DNA of 64,000 nt from Burkholderiales bacterium PBB3. Lineage in GTDB: Bacteria; Pseudomonadota; Gammaproteobacteria; Burkholderiales; Burkholderiaceae_C. The number at the start of each line of letters is the position of its first letter. Within the stretch, counting starts at the first letter, position 1. The stretch covers positions 62,001 through 126,000 of the forward strand of contig NKIK01000003.1 in assembly GCA_002256115.1 (NCBI GenBank), written 5' to 3'. A program made the position numbers and the translations under genes. Positions 49,920 through 57,908 of this stretch are shown in pieces. The notes beneath the pieces were generated by a model, which worked only from the letters and a program-made list of their open reading frames with translations, was not told the origin of the DNA and ran no database searches.

Positions 49920-51127
49920 TGTTACTGGACTTCTTCTACACCCTACGTTCGGCCAAGCTGCCGGTCTCCGTTAAGGAATACCTGACGCTGCTGGAGGCGC
50001 TGCAAAAAGGCGTGGTCGGACCCCAAGGCGCCATCGGGAGCGATGACGCAGCGGGCTACAAGATCGACGACTTTTATTACCTGAGCCGCACCGCGCTGGT
50101 GAAGGATGAGAAGCACTACGACAAGTTCGACCGGGCCTTTGGTGCCTACTTCAAAGGCATCGACATGGTGGCGGACTTCACTAAGGACATTCCTGCCGAG
50201 TGGCTCCGTAAAAACCTCGAAGGGATGCTCTCACCCGAGGAGTTGGCCAAGCTGCAGAAAATGGGCTGGGACGAGTTGATGGAGACGCTCAAGAAGCGGC
50301 TGGAAGAACAAAAAGAGCGCCACGAAGGCGGCTCCAAATGGATTGGCACAGGCGGTACATCGCCGTTTGGCGCCTACGGCAACAATCCGCAGGGCATTCG
50401 CATTGGTCAAGACAAGAGCCGCAACCGCAGCGCCGTCAAAGTGTGGGATCAGCGCGCTTACAAAGACTACGACGACACCCAGGAGCTGGGCACGCGCAAC
50501 ATCAAGGTGGCGCTGCGCCGCCTGCGCAAGTTTGCGCGCGAAGGCCATGAGGACGAGCTGGATCTGGACGAAACCATCAGTAAAACGGCGGCCAATGCGG
50601 GCTACCTGGACATCAAGATGCGGCCCGAGCGACACAACAATGTCAAGGTGCTGCTGCTGATGGACGTGGGCGGCACCATGGACGACCACATCCAGCGCGT
50701 GGAAGAGTTGTTCAGCGCCACCAAGACCGAGTTCAAGCACCTGGAGTTCTATTACTTCCACAACTGCGTCTACGACTTCATGTGGAAGAACAACCGCCGC
50801 CGGTTTGCCGAGAAGTTTGAGACCTGGGACATCATCCGCAAGTACAACAAGGACTACAAGCTGATCTTTGTGGGCGACGCCACCATGAGCCCGTACGAGA
50901 TTTTGCAGCCCGGCGGCAGTGTGGAATACAACAATGAAGAGGCTGGCGCGGAGTGGCTGCAGCGCCTGCTTCATGCCTTCCCCAAGTTCGCCTGGATCAA
51001 CCCCGAGCCGCAAGGCGTATGGGAGTACCGCCAGAGCATCAGCGTCATTCAGCAAATCGTGCACAACCGCATGTACCCGCTGACCATCAAAGGCCTGGAA
51101 GATGCGATGCGGCACTTGACCAAATAA
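49919..51127 (+). CDS. VWA-domain protein (CoxE-like) partner of MoxR
   Basis: The 402-residue protein has an N-terminal helical part (LLDFFYTLRSAKLPVSVKEYLTLLEAL) and a C-terminal von Willebrand A domain with VLLLMDVGGTMDDHIQRVEELFSATK in place of a standard DxSxS metal site, then IFVGDATMSPYEI. CoxE-like proteins pair with MoxR ATPases to mature metalloenzymes. The start ATG at 49919 overlaps the previous stop (TGATG). A TTG start at 49916 is in the same frame but less likely. It is the last gene before tRNA-Arg. Confidence 0.92.
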   Translation: MLLDFFYTLRSAKLPVSVKEYLTLLEALQKGVVGPQGAIGSDDAAGYKIDDFYYLSRTALVKDEKHYDKFDRAFGAYFKGIDMVADFTKDIPAEWLRKNLEGMLSPEELAKLQKMGWDELMETLKKRLEEQKERHEGGSKWIGTGGTSPFGAYGNNPQGIRIGQDKSRNRSAVKVWDQRAYKDYDDTQELGTRNIKVALRRLRKFAREGHEDELDLDETISKTAANAGYLDIKMRPERHNNVKVLLLMDVGGTMDDHIQRVEELFSATKTEFKHLEFYYFHNCVYDFMWKNNRRRFAEKFETWDIIRKYNKDYKLIFVGDATMSPYEILQPGGSVEYNNEEAGAEWLQRLLHAFPKFAWINPEPQGVWEYRQSISVIQQIVHNRMYPLTIKGLEDAMRHLTK

Positions 51128-51191
51128 GGTAATTGCGGGGCAGACCTTCAGCTCTGCCCCCAACTGGCTAGGCAATTACAATCGCGCCGCT

Positions 51192-51266
51192 GTCTTCGTA
51201 GTTCAATGGATAGAACGGCCCCCTCCTAAGGGGCAGATACAGGTTCGATTCCTGTCGAGGGCACCA
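51192..51266 (+). tRNA. tRNA-Arg (anticodon CCT)
   Basis: Seventy-five bases fold into a cloverleaf: acceptor GTCTTCG/CGAGGGC, D arm GTTC..GAAC, anticodon stem GCCCC/GGGGC with loop CTCCTAA, T arm ACAGG-TTCGATT-CCTGT, and an encoded CCA end. The anticodon CCT reads the rare AGG codon. It lies 64 bp after the VWA gene. Confidence 0.95.
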
Positions 51267-51439
51267 TAGAAGCCCTTGCTTTTAAGCCCAATCGGGCTGT
51301 GGCCCAGGTGGAATATGCGGGGCAAGCTATGAAATTCATAGCGAAACACCCTGGTGCCCGACCAGTCCACCGCCTTGCCCTGCAAGGCCTTCCCCGAACT
51401 TCCCTTGTTTTCACGCATTTCAGTCGTTATAAATTTTTC

Positions 51440-51466
51440 ACTCTATAACACAGAGTACTCTATAAT
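51440..51466 (+). promoter_or_regulatory. Probable promoter/operator of the 51474 gene
   Basis: ACTCTATA occurs twice (51440 and 51457), and the pieces also form inverted repeats: ACTCT..AGAGT and the palindrome AGAGTACTCT. TATAAT at 51461-51466 is a perfect -10 element 8 bp before the ATG, so the mRNA would begin at or very near the start codon. The downstream winged-helix regulator is the likely ligand. Confidence 0.55.
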
Positions 51467-51473
51467 TTTCAAA

Positions 51474-52049
51474 ATGACGACAAAATTACCCCCCTCCATC
51501 GATGCGTACGAAGCGCGCAGCGCACTGAAGATCGTTCAGGACAGCGCGCAGCGTGGCACCACGCTGTACCGGTATCACCAGGCATCGCCCTTCTTTTCCC
51601 TGTGGGCGCTGGTCTGGTTTTTGGGGTTTTGTTTGAGCGATGTGTTTCCTGGCCGGGTGGGTACGGTTTGGCTGTGCGCGGATCTGCTGGGAATGGCCGG
51701 TTCGGTGGTGTTGGCGCGCAGCAAGTTAACGCACAAGGGCACCGACCACTCTATGTTGTGGCGCTTGGGTGGCATGGCTGCGGTGCTGGGCATACTGGTG
51801 TTCTGCACCCTGCTGATTTTTGAAGTGCGCAGCGGCCGCCAGGTGGCCGGCTTCTTTGGCCTGCTGGTGGCCAGTGGCTACACGATCATCGGCTGCTGGA
51901 GTGGATTGCGCTGGCTGGTGGCGGGTGTGACGATGGGGGTTTTGACGCTGTCGGGCTACTTTCTGCTACCCGCGTACTTCAACCTCTGGATGGGGTGCGT
52001 CGGCGGTGGCGTTCTGGCGCTGACAGGCGTGTGGATGCGAAGGGTCTGA
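51474..52049 (+). CDS. Uncharacterised four-to-six-helix membrane protein
   Basis: The 191-residue protein has a soluble N-terminal part (DAYEARSALKIVQDSAQRGTTLYRYHQASPFFSLWALVW) followed by several hydrophobic segments (about 40-180). No family is recognised with confidence. The ATG at 51474 has no ribosome site and lies next to a -10 element, consistent with a leaderless message. The winged-helix gene starts 1 bp after its stop and probably controls this unit. Confidence 0.72.
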   Translation: MTTKLPPSIDAYEARSALKIVQDSAQRGTTLYRYHQASPFFSLWALVWFLGFCLSDVFPGRVGTVWLCADLLGMAGSVVLARSKLTHKGTDHSMLWRLGGMAAVLGILVFCTLLIFEVRSGRQVAGFFGLLVASGYTIIGCWSGLRWLVAGVTMGVLTLSGYFLLPAYFNLWMGCVGGGVLALTGVWMRRV

Positions 52050-52050
52050 C

Positions 52051-52347
52051 ATGGGCCAACTGAACGACGTCATCCACCAGCCCGTACGGCTCAGGATCAT
52101 GGCGACTCTGAATACGCTTCCGCCCGATGAATATATCGATTTCGTCCGGCTGCGGGCCATCGTGGGCGCCACCGAGGGCAACCTGGGCGCCCACCTGTCC
52201 ACGCTGGAGAAGTCCGAATACATCGCGGTCATCAAAGACCACGTGGGCAAAAAGCCGCGCACGCAGATGCAGATGACGCCGTCTGGCCGCCTGGCATTTG
52301 AGCAGCACCTGATCGAACTCAAAGCACTGCTCTCCGGCAGTATTTAA
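52051..52347 (+). CDS. Winged-helix transcriptional regulator (HTH_34/ArsR-like)
   Basis: The 98-residue protein is a single winged-helix domain: IHQPVRLRIMATLNTLPPDEYIDFVRLRAIVGATEGNLGAHLSTLEKSEYIAVIKDHVGKKPRTQMQMTPSGRLAFEQHLIEL. This is the HTH_34 pattern (LR..IM..L, NLG.HL..LE, the wing KPRT). It probably represses its own two-gene operon from the repeats at 51440-51466. It follows the membrane protein gene with a 1-bp gap. Confidence 0.9.
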   Translation: MGQLNDVIHQPVRLRIMATLNTLPPDEYIDFVRLRAIVGATEGNLGAHLSTLEKSEYIAVIKDHVGKKPRTQMQMTPSGRLAFEQHLIELKALLSGSI

Positions 52348-52389
52348 CAGCCCCACATTTTCTTTCTCACGTACCACCCAAGGACTTGT

Positions 52390-52983
52390 ATGACCTCCAT
52401 CCCCATGAAACTCAGCAGCATCGTTCTGGCTTCTGTATTCGCCGCCGTCAGCCCCACGGCCCAAGCGCAAATGCCAGAAAGCCCAGCCGTACTGGTGGCC
52501 AAGCAACGCGACGCCATGGCGCAGTTCAGCTACCTGGAAGGCGTATGGCGCGGCACCGCCTGGACGCTGGACGCCACCGGCAAACGCCTGGAGATGACGC
52601 AGACCGAACGAATCGGCCCATTTTTAGAGGGCACGGTGCGCATGATTGAGGGGCGCGGCTACATGGCCGACGGCTCGCTGGGCTTCCACGCGCTGGGCGT
52701 GCTGTCGCATGATCTGGCGAAGAAAACCTGGTCACTGCGCTCCTGGGGCCAGGGGCGCGGCGGGGAGTTTCCATTCACCCCCACGACCGACGGTTATGTC
52801 TGGACCACGCCCGCGGGCCCGAATGCAACGATCCGCTACACCGCCGTTTTCAAGGGCGATACCTGGCGCGAAATTGCGGAGTACGTAGCGGAAGGCAGAG
52901 CGGCCAGACAGATCTTTGAGATGAACCTGATGCGCGTGTCTGCCACCACTTGGCCGGAAGACGGCGCTGTACTGCTGAAATGA
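52390..52983 (+). CDS. Secreted DUF1579-like protein
   Basis: The 197-residue protein has a signal peptide ending TAQAQMP, then FSYLEGVWRGTAWTLDATGKRLEMTQTERIGPFLEGTVRMIEGRGYMADG, a pattern of the DUF1579/heme-binding-like beta-barrel family that carries LxGxWxG. Later GFHALGVLSHDLAKKTWSLRSW also fits a lipocalin-like barrel. An AAGGA ribosome site precedes the ATG at 52390. It is 42 bp after the regulator gene and possibly in its operon. Function unknown. Confidence 0.75.
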   Translation: MTSIPMKLSSIVLASVFAAVSPTAQAQMPESPAVLVAKQRDAMAQFSYLEGVWRGTAWTLDATGKRLEMTQTERIGPFLEGTVRMIEGRGYMADGSLGFHALGVLSHDLAKKTWSLRSWGQGRGGEFPFTPTTDGYVWTTPAGPNATIRYTAVFKGDTWREIAEYVAEGRAARQIFEMNLMRVSATTWPEDGAVLLK

Positions 52984-53034
52984 GCGCTGGGGGCGTGAAA
53001 ATGCCTTGATTTCAAGCCAAATACGCGTTCTAGG

Positions 53035-53072
53035 CCGTGGATAGTGCGGGAGCAGCTACTAAATCAATAGCA
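53035..53072 (+). repeat. 38-bp repeat, copy 6, intergenic
   Basis: CCGTGGATAGTGCGGGAGCA followed by GCTACTAAATCAATAGCA. It lies between the convergent DUF1579-like and iron-permease genes and is the only intergenic copy of the family in the window. Confidence 0.85.
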
Positions 53073-53083
53073 TTCAGCCAATT

Positions 53084-54706
53084 CTAAGCCCGCGCCCGCA
53101 GCGTCCGGCTCAGCAAAATAACCGGTATCAGGCCGACCAGCACCAGTGCTAAACACGGCAGCGCGGCCTCGCCCAGGCGCTCGTCCCGTGCCAGCTGATA
53201 CGCCACCACCGCCAGCGTGTCGCTGTTGAAGGGCCGCAGCACCAGCGTGACCGGCAGCTCTTTCATCACGTCCACAAACACCAGCAGCGCCGCGGCAGCT
53301 ACCGAGCGGCGTAAGAGCGGCCAGTGCACGCGCGCCAGCAGCGCCGCGTTGCCGGCACCCAGCATGCGGGCGGATTCGTCCAAGCTCACCGGCACGCGGC
53401 TGTAGCCGCTTTGGATGGACTGCAGCGCCACCGCCGAGAAGCGTACCAAGTAGGCCCAGACGATGCCAAAGGCCGTGGCGGTAACAAAGTAGCCCACTTG
53501 CCACTGCGGTTGCCATTCCTGAATCCAGCCCACCGGCAGCAGCAGGCCCACCACCACCACCGCGCCCGGAATGGCATAGCCCAGGCTGGCGAGCTGCACG
53601 GCCACACGCCCGCTCCAATGCGCGCTGCGGCGCAGATTAAACGCCAGCGCCAAGGCCACCCCCACGGCCAGCAACGAGGTCAACGCACCCAGGCGCACGC
53701 TGTTCAGCGCCCAATCGCCAAAACGGGCCCACGGGATCTCATTGGTGTCCAGCAACAGCGGGCGCAGCATAAAGAGCACCGGCAGCACAAAGCCCATCAG
53801 CACCGGCACCAGGCACACAGCCCACACCAGCCCTATGCGCGCACCATGCAGGCGATAGGCAGCACCGTCTTGTGTACCCTGGCGGCCGCCTTTGCTGGCG
53901 CTAAAGCGCATGCGGGCCTGCGCGCGGTGTTCCAGCTTCAGCAGCACTGCCACCCAAATCAATAGCAACGTAGCCAGTTGCGCGGCGGCCATACGGTTGT
54001 CCATCGCCAGCCAGGCTTTGTAAATACCCGCGGTGAAAGTCTGAATGCCAAAGTAGCTGGAGACACCAAAGTCAGCCAAGGTTTCCATCAGCGCCAGCGC
54101 CACGCCAGCGGCCACGGCGGGGCGGGCCAGCGGCAGCGCCACCTCGCGCAGCCTGCGGCCCAAGGGCGCGCCCATCAGCCGGGCGGCTTCCAGCAAATGC
54201 CCGGCCCGCTCGCCCAGCGCGGTGCGCGCCAGCAAGTACACATACGGGTACAGCGCAAACGTGAACACCCACGCGGCCCCGCCGACGTTGCGCACCTCGG
54301 GGAATACACGCCCCTCCACGCCCAGCGCCGCGCGCAGCCCCACTTGCAACGGGCCGCTGAACTGCAGAAAGTCGGTATAGGCATAGGCAATTACGTAAGC
54401 AGGCATGGCCAGCGGCAGCAGCAGCGCCCACTCCAGCCAACGGCGGCCCGGAAAATCAAACACCGTCACGGCCAACGCCGACGCCAGCCCCACCACCACC
54501 ACACCGACGGTGACCAACACACAAAGGATCAAGGTGGTGAACAGGTAGTCGGGCAAAACCGTACGGGACATCTCCTGCAGCAAGCCCAGCGAAACACCAT
54601 CCGGTGAGAACAGCGCGCCCCAGGACGAAAAAACGGCCAGCACCGGCAGCATCAAGGCCGCGACCAGCACCAGCAGAAACCAACGGAACAGAGGGGGAAA
54701 GCGCAT
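53084..54706 (-). CDS. Iron(III)-type ABC transporter permease (FbpB/SfuB-like)
   Basis: The 540-residue protein is a fused double permease: two six-helix halves, each with an EAA loop, EAARLMGAPLGRRLREVALPLARPAVAAG (about 160-188) and DESARMLGAGNAALLARVHWPLLRRSVAAA (about 440-470). This layout belongs to Fe3+ (Fbp/Sfu/Afu) importers. The ATPase gene is divergent at 54768, and a palindrome lies between them. No binding protein gene is in the window; the substrate could be ferric iron or another cation, as inferred from the family. Confidence 0.9.
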   Translation of the reverse strand: MRFPPLFRWFLLVLVAALMLPVLAVFSSWGALFSPDGVSLGLLQEMSRTVLPDYLFTTLILCVLVTVGVVVVGLASALAVTVFDFPGRRWLEWALLLPLAMPAYVIAYAYTDFLQFSGPLQVGLRAALGVEGRVFPEVRNVGGAAWVFTFALYPYVYLLARTALGERAGHLLEAARLMGAPLGRRLREVALPLARPAVAAGVALALMETLADFGVSSYFGIQTFTAGIYKAWLAMDNRMAAAQLATLLLIWVAVLLKLEHRAQARMRFSASKGGRQGTQDGAAYRLHGARIGLVWAVCLVPVLMGFVLPVLFMLRPLLLDTNEIPWARFGDWALNSVRLGALTSLLAVGVALALAFNLRRSAHWSGRVAVQLASLGYAIPGAVVVVGLLLPVGWIQEWQPQWQVGYFVTATAFGIVWAYLVRFSAVALQSIQSGYSRVPVSLDESARMLGAGNAALLARVHWPLLRRSVAAAALLVFVDVMKELPVTLVLRPFNSDTLAVVAYQLARDERLGEAALPCLALVLVGLIPVILLSRTLRARA

Positions 54707-54740
54707 GAAGAAGGCCGCCGCGGGCCAAGAATCTAAATGA

Positions 54741-54762
54741 GAATTGTAAGCATCTACAATTC
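54741..54762. promoter_or_regulatory. Inverted repeat upstream of the iron-type ATPase gene
   Basis: GAATTGTA-N6-TACAATTC is a perfect 8-bp inverted repeat 5 bp before the ATPase ATG. The overlapping AAATGAGAATTG (54735-54746) resembles half of a Fur box. An iron- or metal-responsive operator is likely, but which repressor binds is not shown. Confidence 0.6.
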
Positions 54763-54767
54763 AAACC

Positions 54768-55844
54768 ATGTTTTTGGAAGTGTCTCAATTGCGCGTGCAG
54801 TACGCGACCCAGGCCGCACAAGCCCGCGCCGCGGTGCAAAACGTAACTCTGGGGCTGCGGGCGGGAGACATTGGCGTGCTGATCGGCCCGTCGGGCTGCG
54901 GCAAGACCACGCTGCTGCGCGCGGTGGCCGGTCTGGAGCCGGTGAGTGCCGGCTCGATTCGCCTATCAGGCCAGACCGTCAGCGATGCGACCACCCACCT
55001 GCCCGCCGAGCAGCGGCGCATTGGCATGGTGTTTCAGGATTACGCGCTGTTTCCGCACATGGATGTGGAGCGCAACCTGGCCTTTGGCATCCAGCATCTG
55101 CCCAGCGCACAGCGCAAACAGCGCGTGCGCGAGGTGTTGGATTTGGTGGGCCTGGCAGGCTCAGAAAAACGTTTTCCCCACGAACTGTCCGGCGGCCAGC
55201 AGCAGCGCGTAGCCTTAGCCCGGGCGCTGGCACCCAGCCCGCAGTTGCTTTTGCTGGACGAGCCTTTTTCCAATCTGGATGTGGACCTGCGCGAACGCTT
55301 GGCACACGAGGTGCGCGAGATACTGAAAGCTGCCGGAGCAACCGCCTTGTTTGTGACGCATGACCAACTGGAGGCTTTTGCCATCGGCGACATGATTGGC
55401 GTGATGCACGAAGGCCTGCTGCACCAATGGGACGACGCCTACACGCTGTACCACCGACCGGCCACGCGCTTTGTCGCCAACTTCATTGGCCACGGGGTGT
55501 TCACGCCCGCCACTATCAGCACGGTGAACGGCCAGACGCTGGTGCAAACGCCGTTGGGCGATCTGGATGACGTGGCCGAGTGCCCTGTGCCCTCAGCATT
55601 TGAAGGCGGCCAGTGCGATGTGCTTTTGCGCGCCGATGACATCGTGCACGACGATGACGCATCGACCAAAGCCGAGATCCTGCGCAAGTCATTCAGAGGG
55701 TCAGAGTTTTTGTACACCCTGCGCCTGGCCAACGGCCAGGTGGTGATGGCCCTGGTGCCCAGCCACCACGACCACAAGATTGGCGAGTGGATCGGCATCA
55801 AGGCCCAGGTGGACCATGTGGTGACGTTTCAGCGCGAAGGCTGA
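54768..55844 (+). CDS. Iron-type ABC transporter ATP-binding protein (FbpC-like)
   Basis: The 358-residue ATPase has Walker A GPSGCGKTTLL (about 42-52), signature ELSGGQQQRVALARALA (about 140-156), Walker B LLLLDEPFSNLD (about 162-173) and the switch His in FVTHDQLEAFAIGD; the C-terminal part is an FbpC-type regulatory domain. It is divergent from the permease gene, with a 61-bp gap that has an inverted repeat. No ribosome site is evident before the ATG. Confidence 0.92.
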   Translation: MFLEVSQLRVQYATQAAQARAAVQNVTLGLRAGDIGVLIGPSGCGKTTLLRAVAGLEPVSAGSIRLSGQTVSDATTHLPAEQRRIGMVFQDYALFPHMDVERNLAFGIQHLPSAQRKQRVREVLDLVGLAGSEKRFPHELSGGQQQRVALARALAPSPQLLLLDEPFSNLDVDLRERLAHEVREILKAAGATALFVTHDQLEAFAIGDMIGVMHEGLLHQWDDAYTLYHRPATRFVANFIGHGVFTPATISTVNGQTLVQTPLGDLDDVAECPVPSAFEGGQCDVLLRADDIVHDDDASTKAEILRKSFRGSEFLYTLRLANGQVVMALVPSHHDHKIGEWIGIKAQVDHVVTFQREG

Positions 55845-55851
55845 ACCAGTC

Positions 55852-56583
55852 TTAGGCGCGCAGGGCGGCGATGGTCTCGCGCAAATCGAGTGCCCACTGC
55901 CTGCGGTCGCGCCCATTCGAAACTTCAGGTTCCCCGAATTGCACTATGGCCAACAGGTTGTCTGCACGCAGCGTGCGCCACAGCGACTGCACCAAGGTGT
56001 CGTCGCCAATGAAGCACGGCGCAAGGCTGTGCTGGCCGGTGGTGGCATCGGTAAATGACAAGGCCACGGGCTGCACCGGTGATTGGGCAGAAATAGCGGC
56101 CTGCAACAAATTGCCGTGAAACGGCAGCAGTGAAGAGCCATCGCCCGTCGTGCCTTCAGGGAAAACGGCCAGCACATCGCCCGCTTTCAAACACTCCACC
56201 ATGTGGTGCACCACGCGCATCGCATCGCGCGGGGATTCGCGGGAGATGTAGAGCGTGCCAGCGGCCGTGGCCAGGGTGCCGACGATGGGCCAGTGTTTGA
56301 CATCATCCTTAGAGATAAAGCGGCAGTGGCGGGCCGCATGCATCACCACAATATCGGCCCACGAAATATGGTTGGAAGCCAGCAGCACGGGGCCATGGGA
56401 TGGCTTGCCGCGTACCACCAGTTGCAGGGCCAGCCGGTCCAACATGGCAACCGCCCAGGCCTGCACACGCGCCTCTTGCTCTGCGGTCGACAAGCCCGGG
56501 AACACGCGGCGGATGATCCACAGACCATAGGCCAGATGGACCAGGACCTTGGAGAATCGCCAAGCCGCGCGCAAGGCCTTCAT
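55852..56583 (-). CDS. 1-acyl-glycerol-3-phosphate acyltransferase (PlsC family)
   Basis: The 243-residue protein has an N-terminal membrane segment (FSKVLVHLAYGLWIIRRVF) and the acyltransferase motifs NHISWADIV (HxxxxD, about 78-86), ISKDDVKHWPIVG, and VFPEGTTGDG (about 148-157). It converts lysophosphatidic to phosphatidic acid at the inner membrane. I chose ATG 56583 over the longer frame. It follows pyrC' in the pyr operon with 22 bp between, which is a common arrangement in Burkholderiales. Confidence 0.92.
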   Translation of the reverse strand: MKALRAAWRFSKVLVHLAYGLWIIRRVFPGLSTAEQEARVQAWAVAMLDRLALQLVVRGKPSHGPVLLASNHISWADIVVMHAARHCRFISKDDVKHWPIVGTLATAAGTLYISRESPRDAMRVVHHMVECLKAGDVLAVFPEGTTGDGSSLLPFHGNLLQAAISAQSPVQPVALSFTDATTGQHSLAPCFIGDDTLVQSLWRTLRADNLLAIVQFGEPEVSNGRDRRQWALDLRETIAALRA

Positions 56584-56605
56584 GAGCGAACTTTCATGGC
56601 AATTT

Positions 56606-57892
56606 CTAGCGGGTCGCTTGGTAGGCCAGGCGGCCACCGGCCACCGTGGCACGCACCACACCGGGAAGCTCCAGCCCGCTAAAGGGTGTGTGGCGGCCTT
56701 GGCTCTTCAATTCAGCCGGCGTCACCACCCAATGCGCCTTAGGGTCAAACACGCAAATATCCGCCACCGCACCCACCGCCAGTTGCCCGGCTTGACCAGC
56801 GGCCGCGCCAATGACTTGCGCTGCCTGCACGGTCACCGTGCCAAGGGCTTTCTCGACCGGCACCTTCAGCTCCTGCGCCCATTTCAGTGTCAAGCTCAGC
56901 AGCAGCTCCAGGCCCGTGGCGCCGGGTTCGCATTCGGCAAAGGGCAAAACCTTGGCATCAGCATCCACCGGTGTGTGGTCAGACACCAGTGCGTCAATCG
57001 TTCCATCGGCCAAGCCTGCTCGCAGTGCATCGCGGTCACGCTGCTGGCGCAGCGGTGGATTCAGGCGCATGCGACTGTCAAAGTAGCCAATGTCCACATC
57101 GGTCAGGTGCAGTGAGTTCATGCTCACGTCACACGTCACCGCCAGACCTTGGGCCTTGGCATCCCGTACCAGGGCCACACCGGCCGCGCTGCTGATGCGG
57201 CACAGGTGCACGCGGGCACCGGTGGCACGTACCAGCTCAAAGATCGTATGCAACGCAATGGTCTCGGCTGCCACGGGCACGCCGCTCAGGCCCATGCGGG
57301 TGGCCAGTGGTCCGCTGGCGGCCACGCCCTGGCCCAGGTAATAGTCTTGCGGGCGCAGCCACACCGCGTAGCCAAAGGTGCTGGCGTATTGCAGCGCCCG
57401 TTGCAAGACTTGGGTGTTGACCAAAGGCACCTCGGCCTGGCTGAAGCCCACGCACCCGGCTTGGGTGAGTTGCAGCATTTCTGTCAGCACCTCGCCCTGC
57501 AGGTTTTTGGTCAGGGCACCCAAGGGAAAAACACGCGCCTGGCCCAAGCCCTCAGAGCGGTAGCGCAGCATTTCTACCAGGCCGGTTTCGTCCAGCACGG
57601 GATCGGTATCGGGCGGGCACACCACGCTGGTGATGCCGCCGGCCACCGCAGCGGCCAGCTCGGAGGCCAACATGCCTTCGTGCTCGTAGCCGGGCTCGCG
57701 CAGGCGTACCGACAGGTCGACCAGGCCCGGGCAGACTACACAGCCTGCGGCGTCCAACGTGGTGTCGGGTTTGAAGCCAGGGGGCACCTGCCCGATGGCC
57801 AGAATCTTTCCGTCCTGTAAGGCCACATCGGCGATGGCATCGTGCTTGGAGCTGGGGTCGACCACACGGCCGCCTTGAATCAGTAGGTTCAT
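56606..57892 (-). CDS. Dihydroorotase-like protein PyrC' lacking metal-binding histidines
   Basis: The 428-residue protein has the dihydroorotase fold with PGLVDLSVRLREPGYEHEGM and SVVCPPDTDPVLDETG. Where true enzymes have DxHxH metal ligands, this protein has DLSVR, so the metal site is lost. In Pseudomonas such PyrC' proteins are inactive but required for the aspartate carbamoyltransferase complex. It lies 16 bp after pyrB, fitting that structural role. I chose ATG 57892 (MNLLIQGG). An active dihydroorotase must be coded elsewhere. Confidence 0.88.
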   Translation of the reverse strand: MNLLIQGGRVVDPSSKHDAIADVALQDGKILAIGQVPPGFKPDTTLDAAGCVVCPGLVDLSVRLREPGYEHEGMLASELAAAVAGGITSVVCPPDTDPVLDETGLVEMLRYRSEGLGQARVFPLGALTKNLQGEVLTEMLQLTQAGCVGFSQAEVPLVNTQVLQRALQYASTFGYAVWLRPQDYYLGQGVAASGPLATRMGLSGVPVAAETIALHTIFELVRATGARVHLCRISSAAGVALVRDAKAQGLAVTCDVSMNSLHLTDVDIGYFDSRMRLNPPLRQQRDRDALRAGLADGTIDALVSDHTPVDADAKVLPFAECEPGATGLELLLSLTLKWAQELKVPVEKALGTVTVQAAQVIGAAAGQAGQLAVGAVADICVFDPKAHWVVTPAELKSQGRHTPFSGLELPGVVRATVAGGRLAYQATR

Positions 57893-57908
57893 TGTTGGTT
57901 TCTCCACC

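Noticed and set aside
50231..51175. Minus-strand frame opposite the VWA gene
   Set aside because: Shadow of a conserved gene; composition typical of high-GC antisense frames.
51203..51418. Minus-strand frame across tRNA-Arg
   Set aside because: It overlaps the tRNA and has no ribosome site; such frames across tRNA genes are common artefacts.
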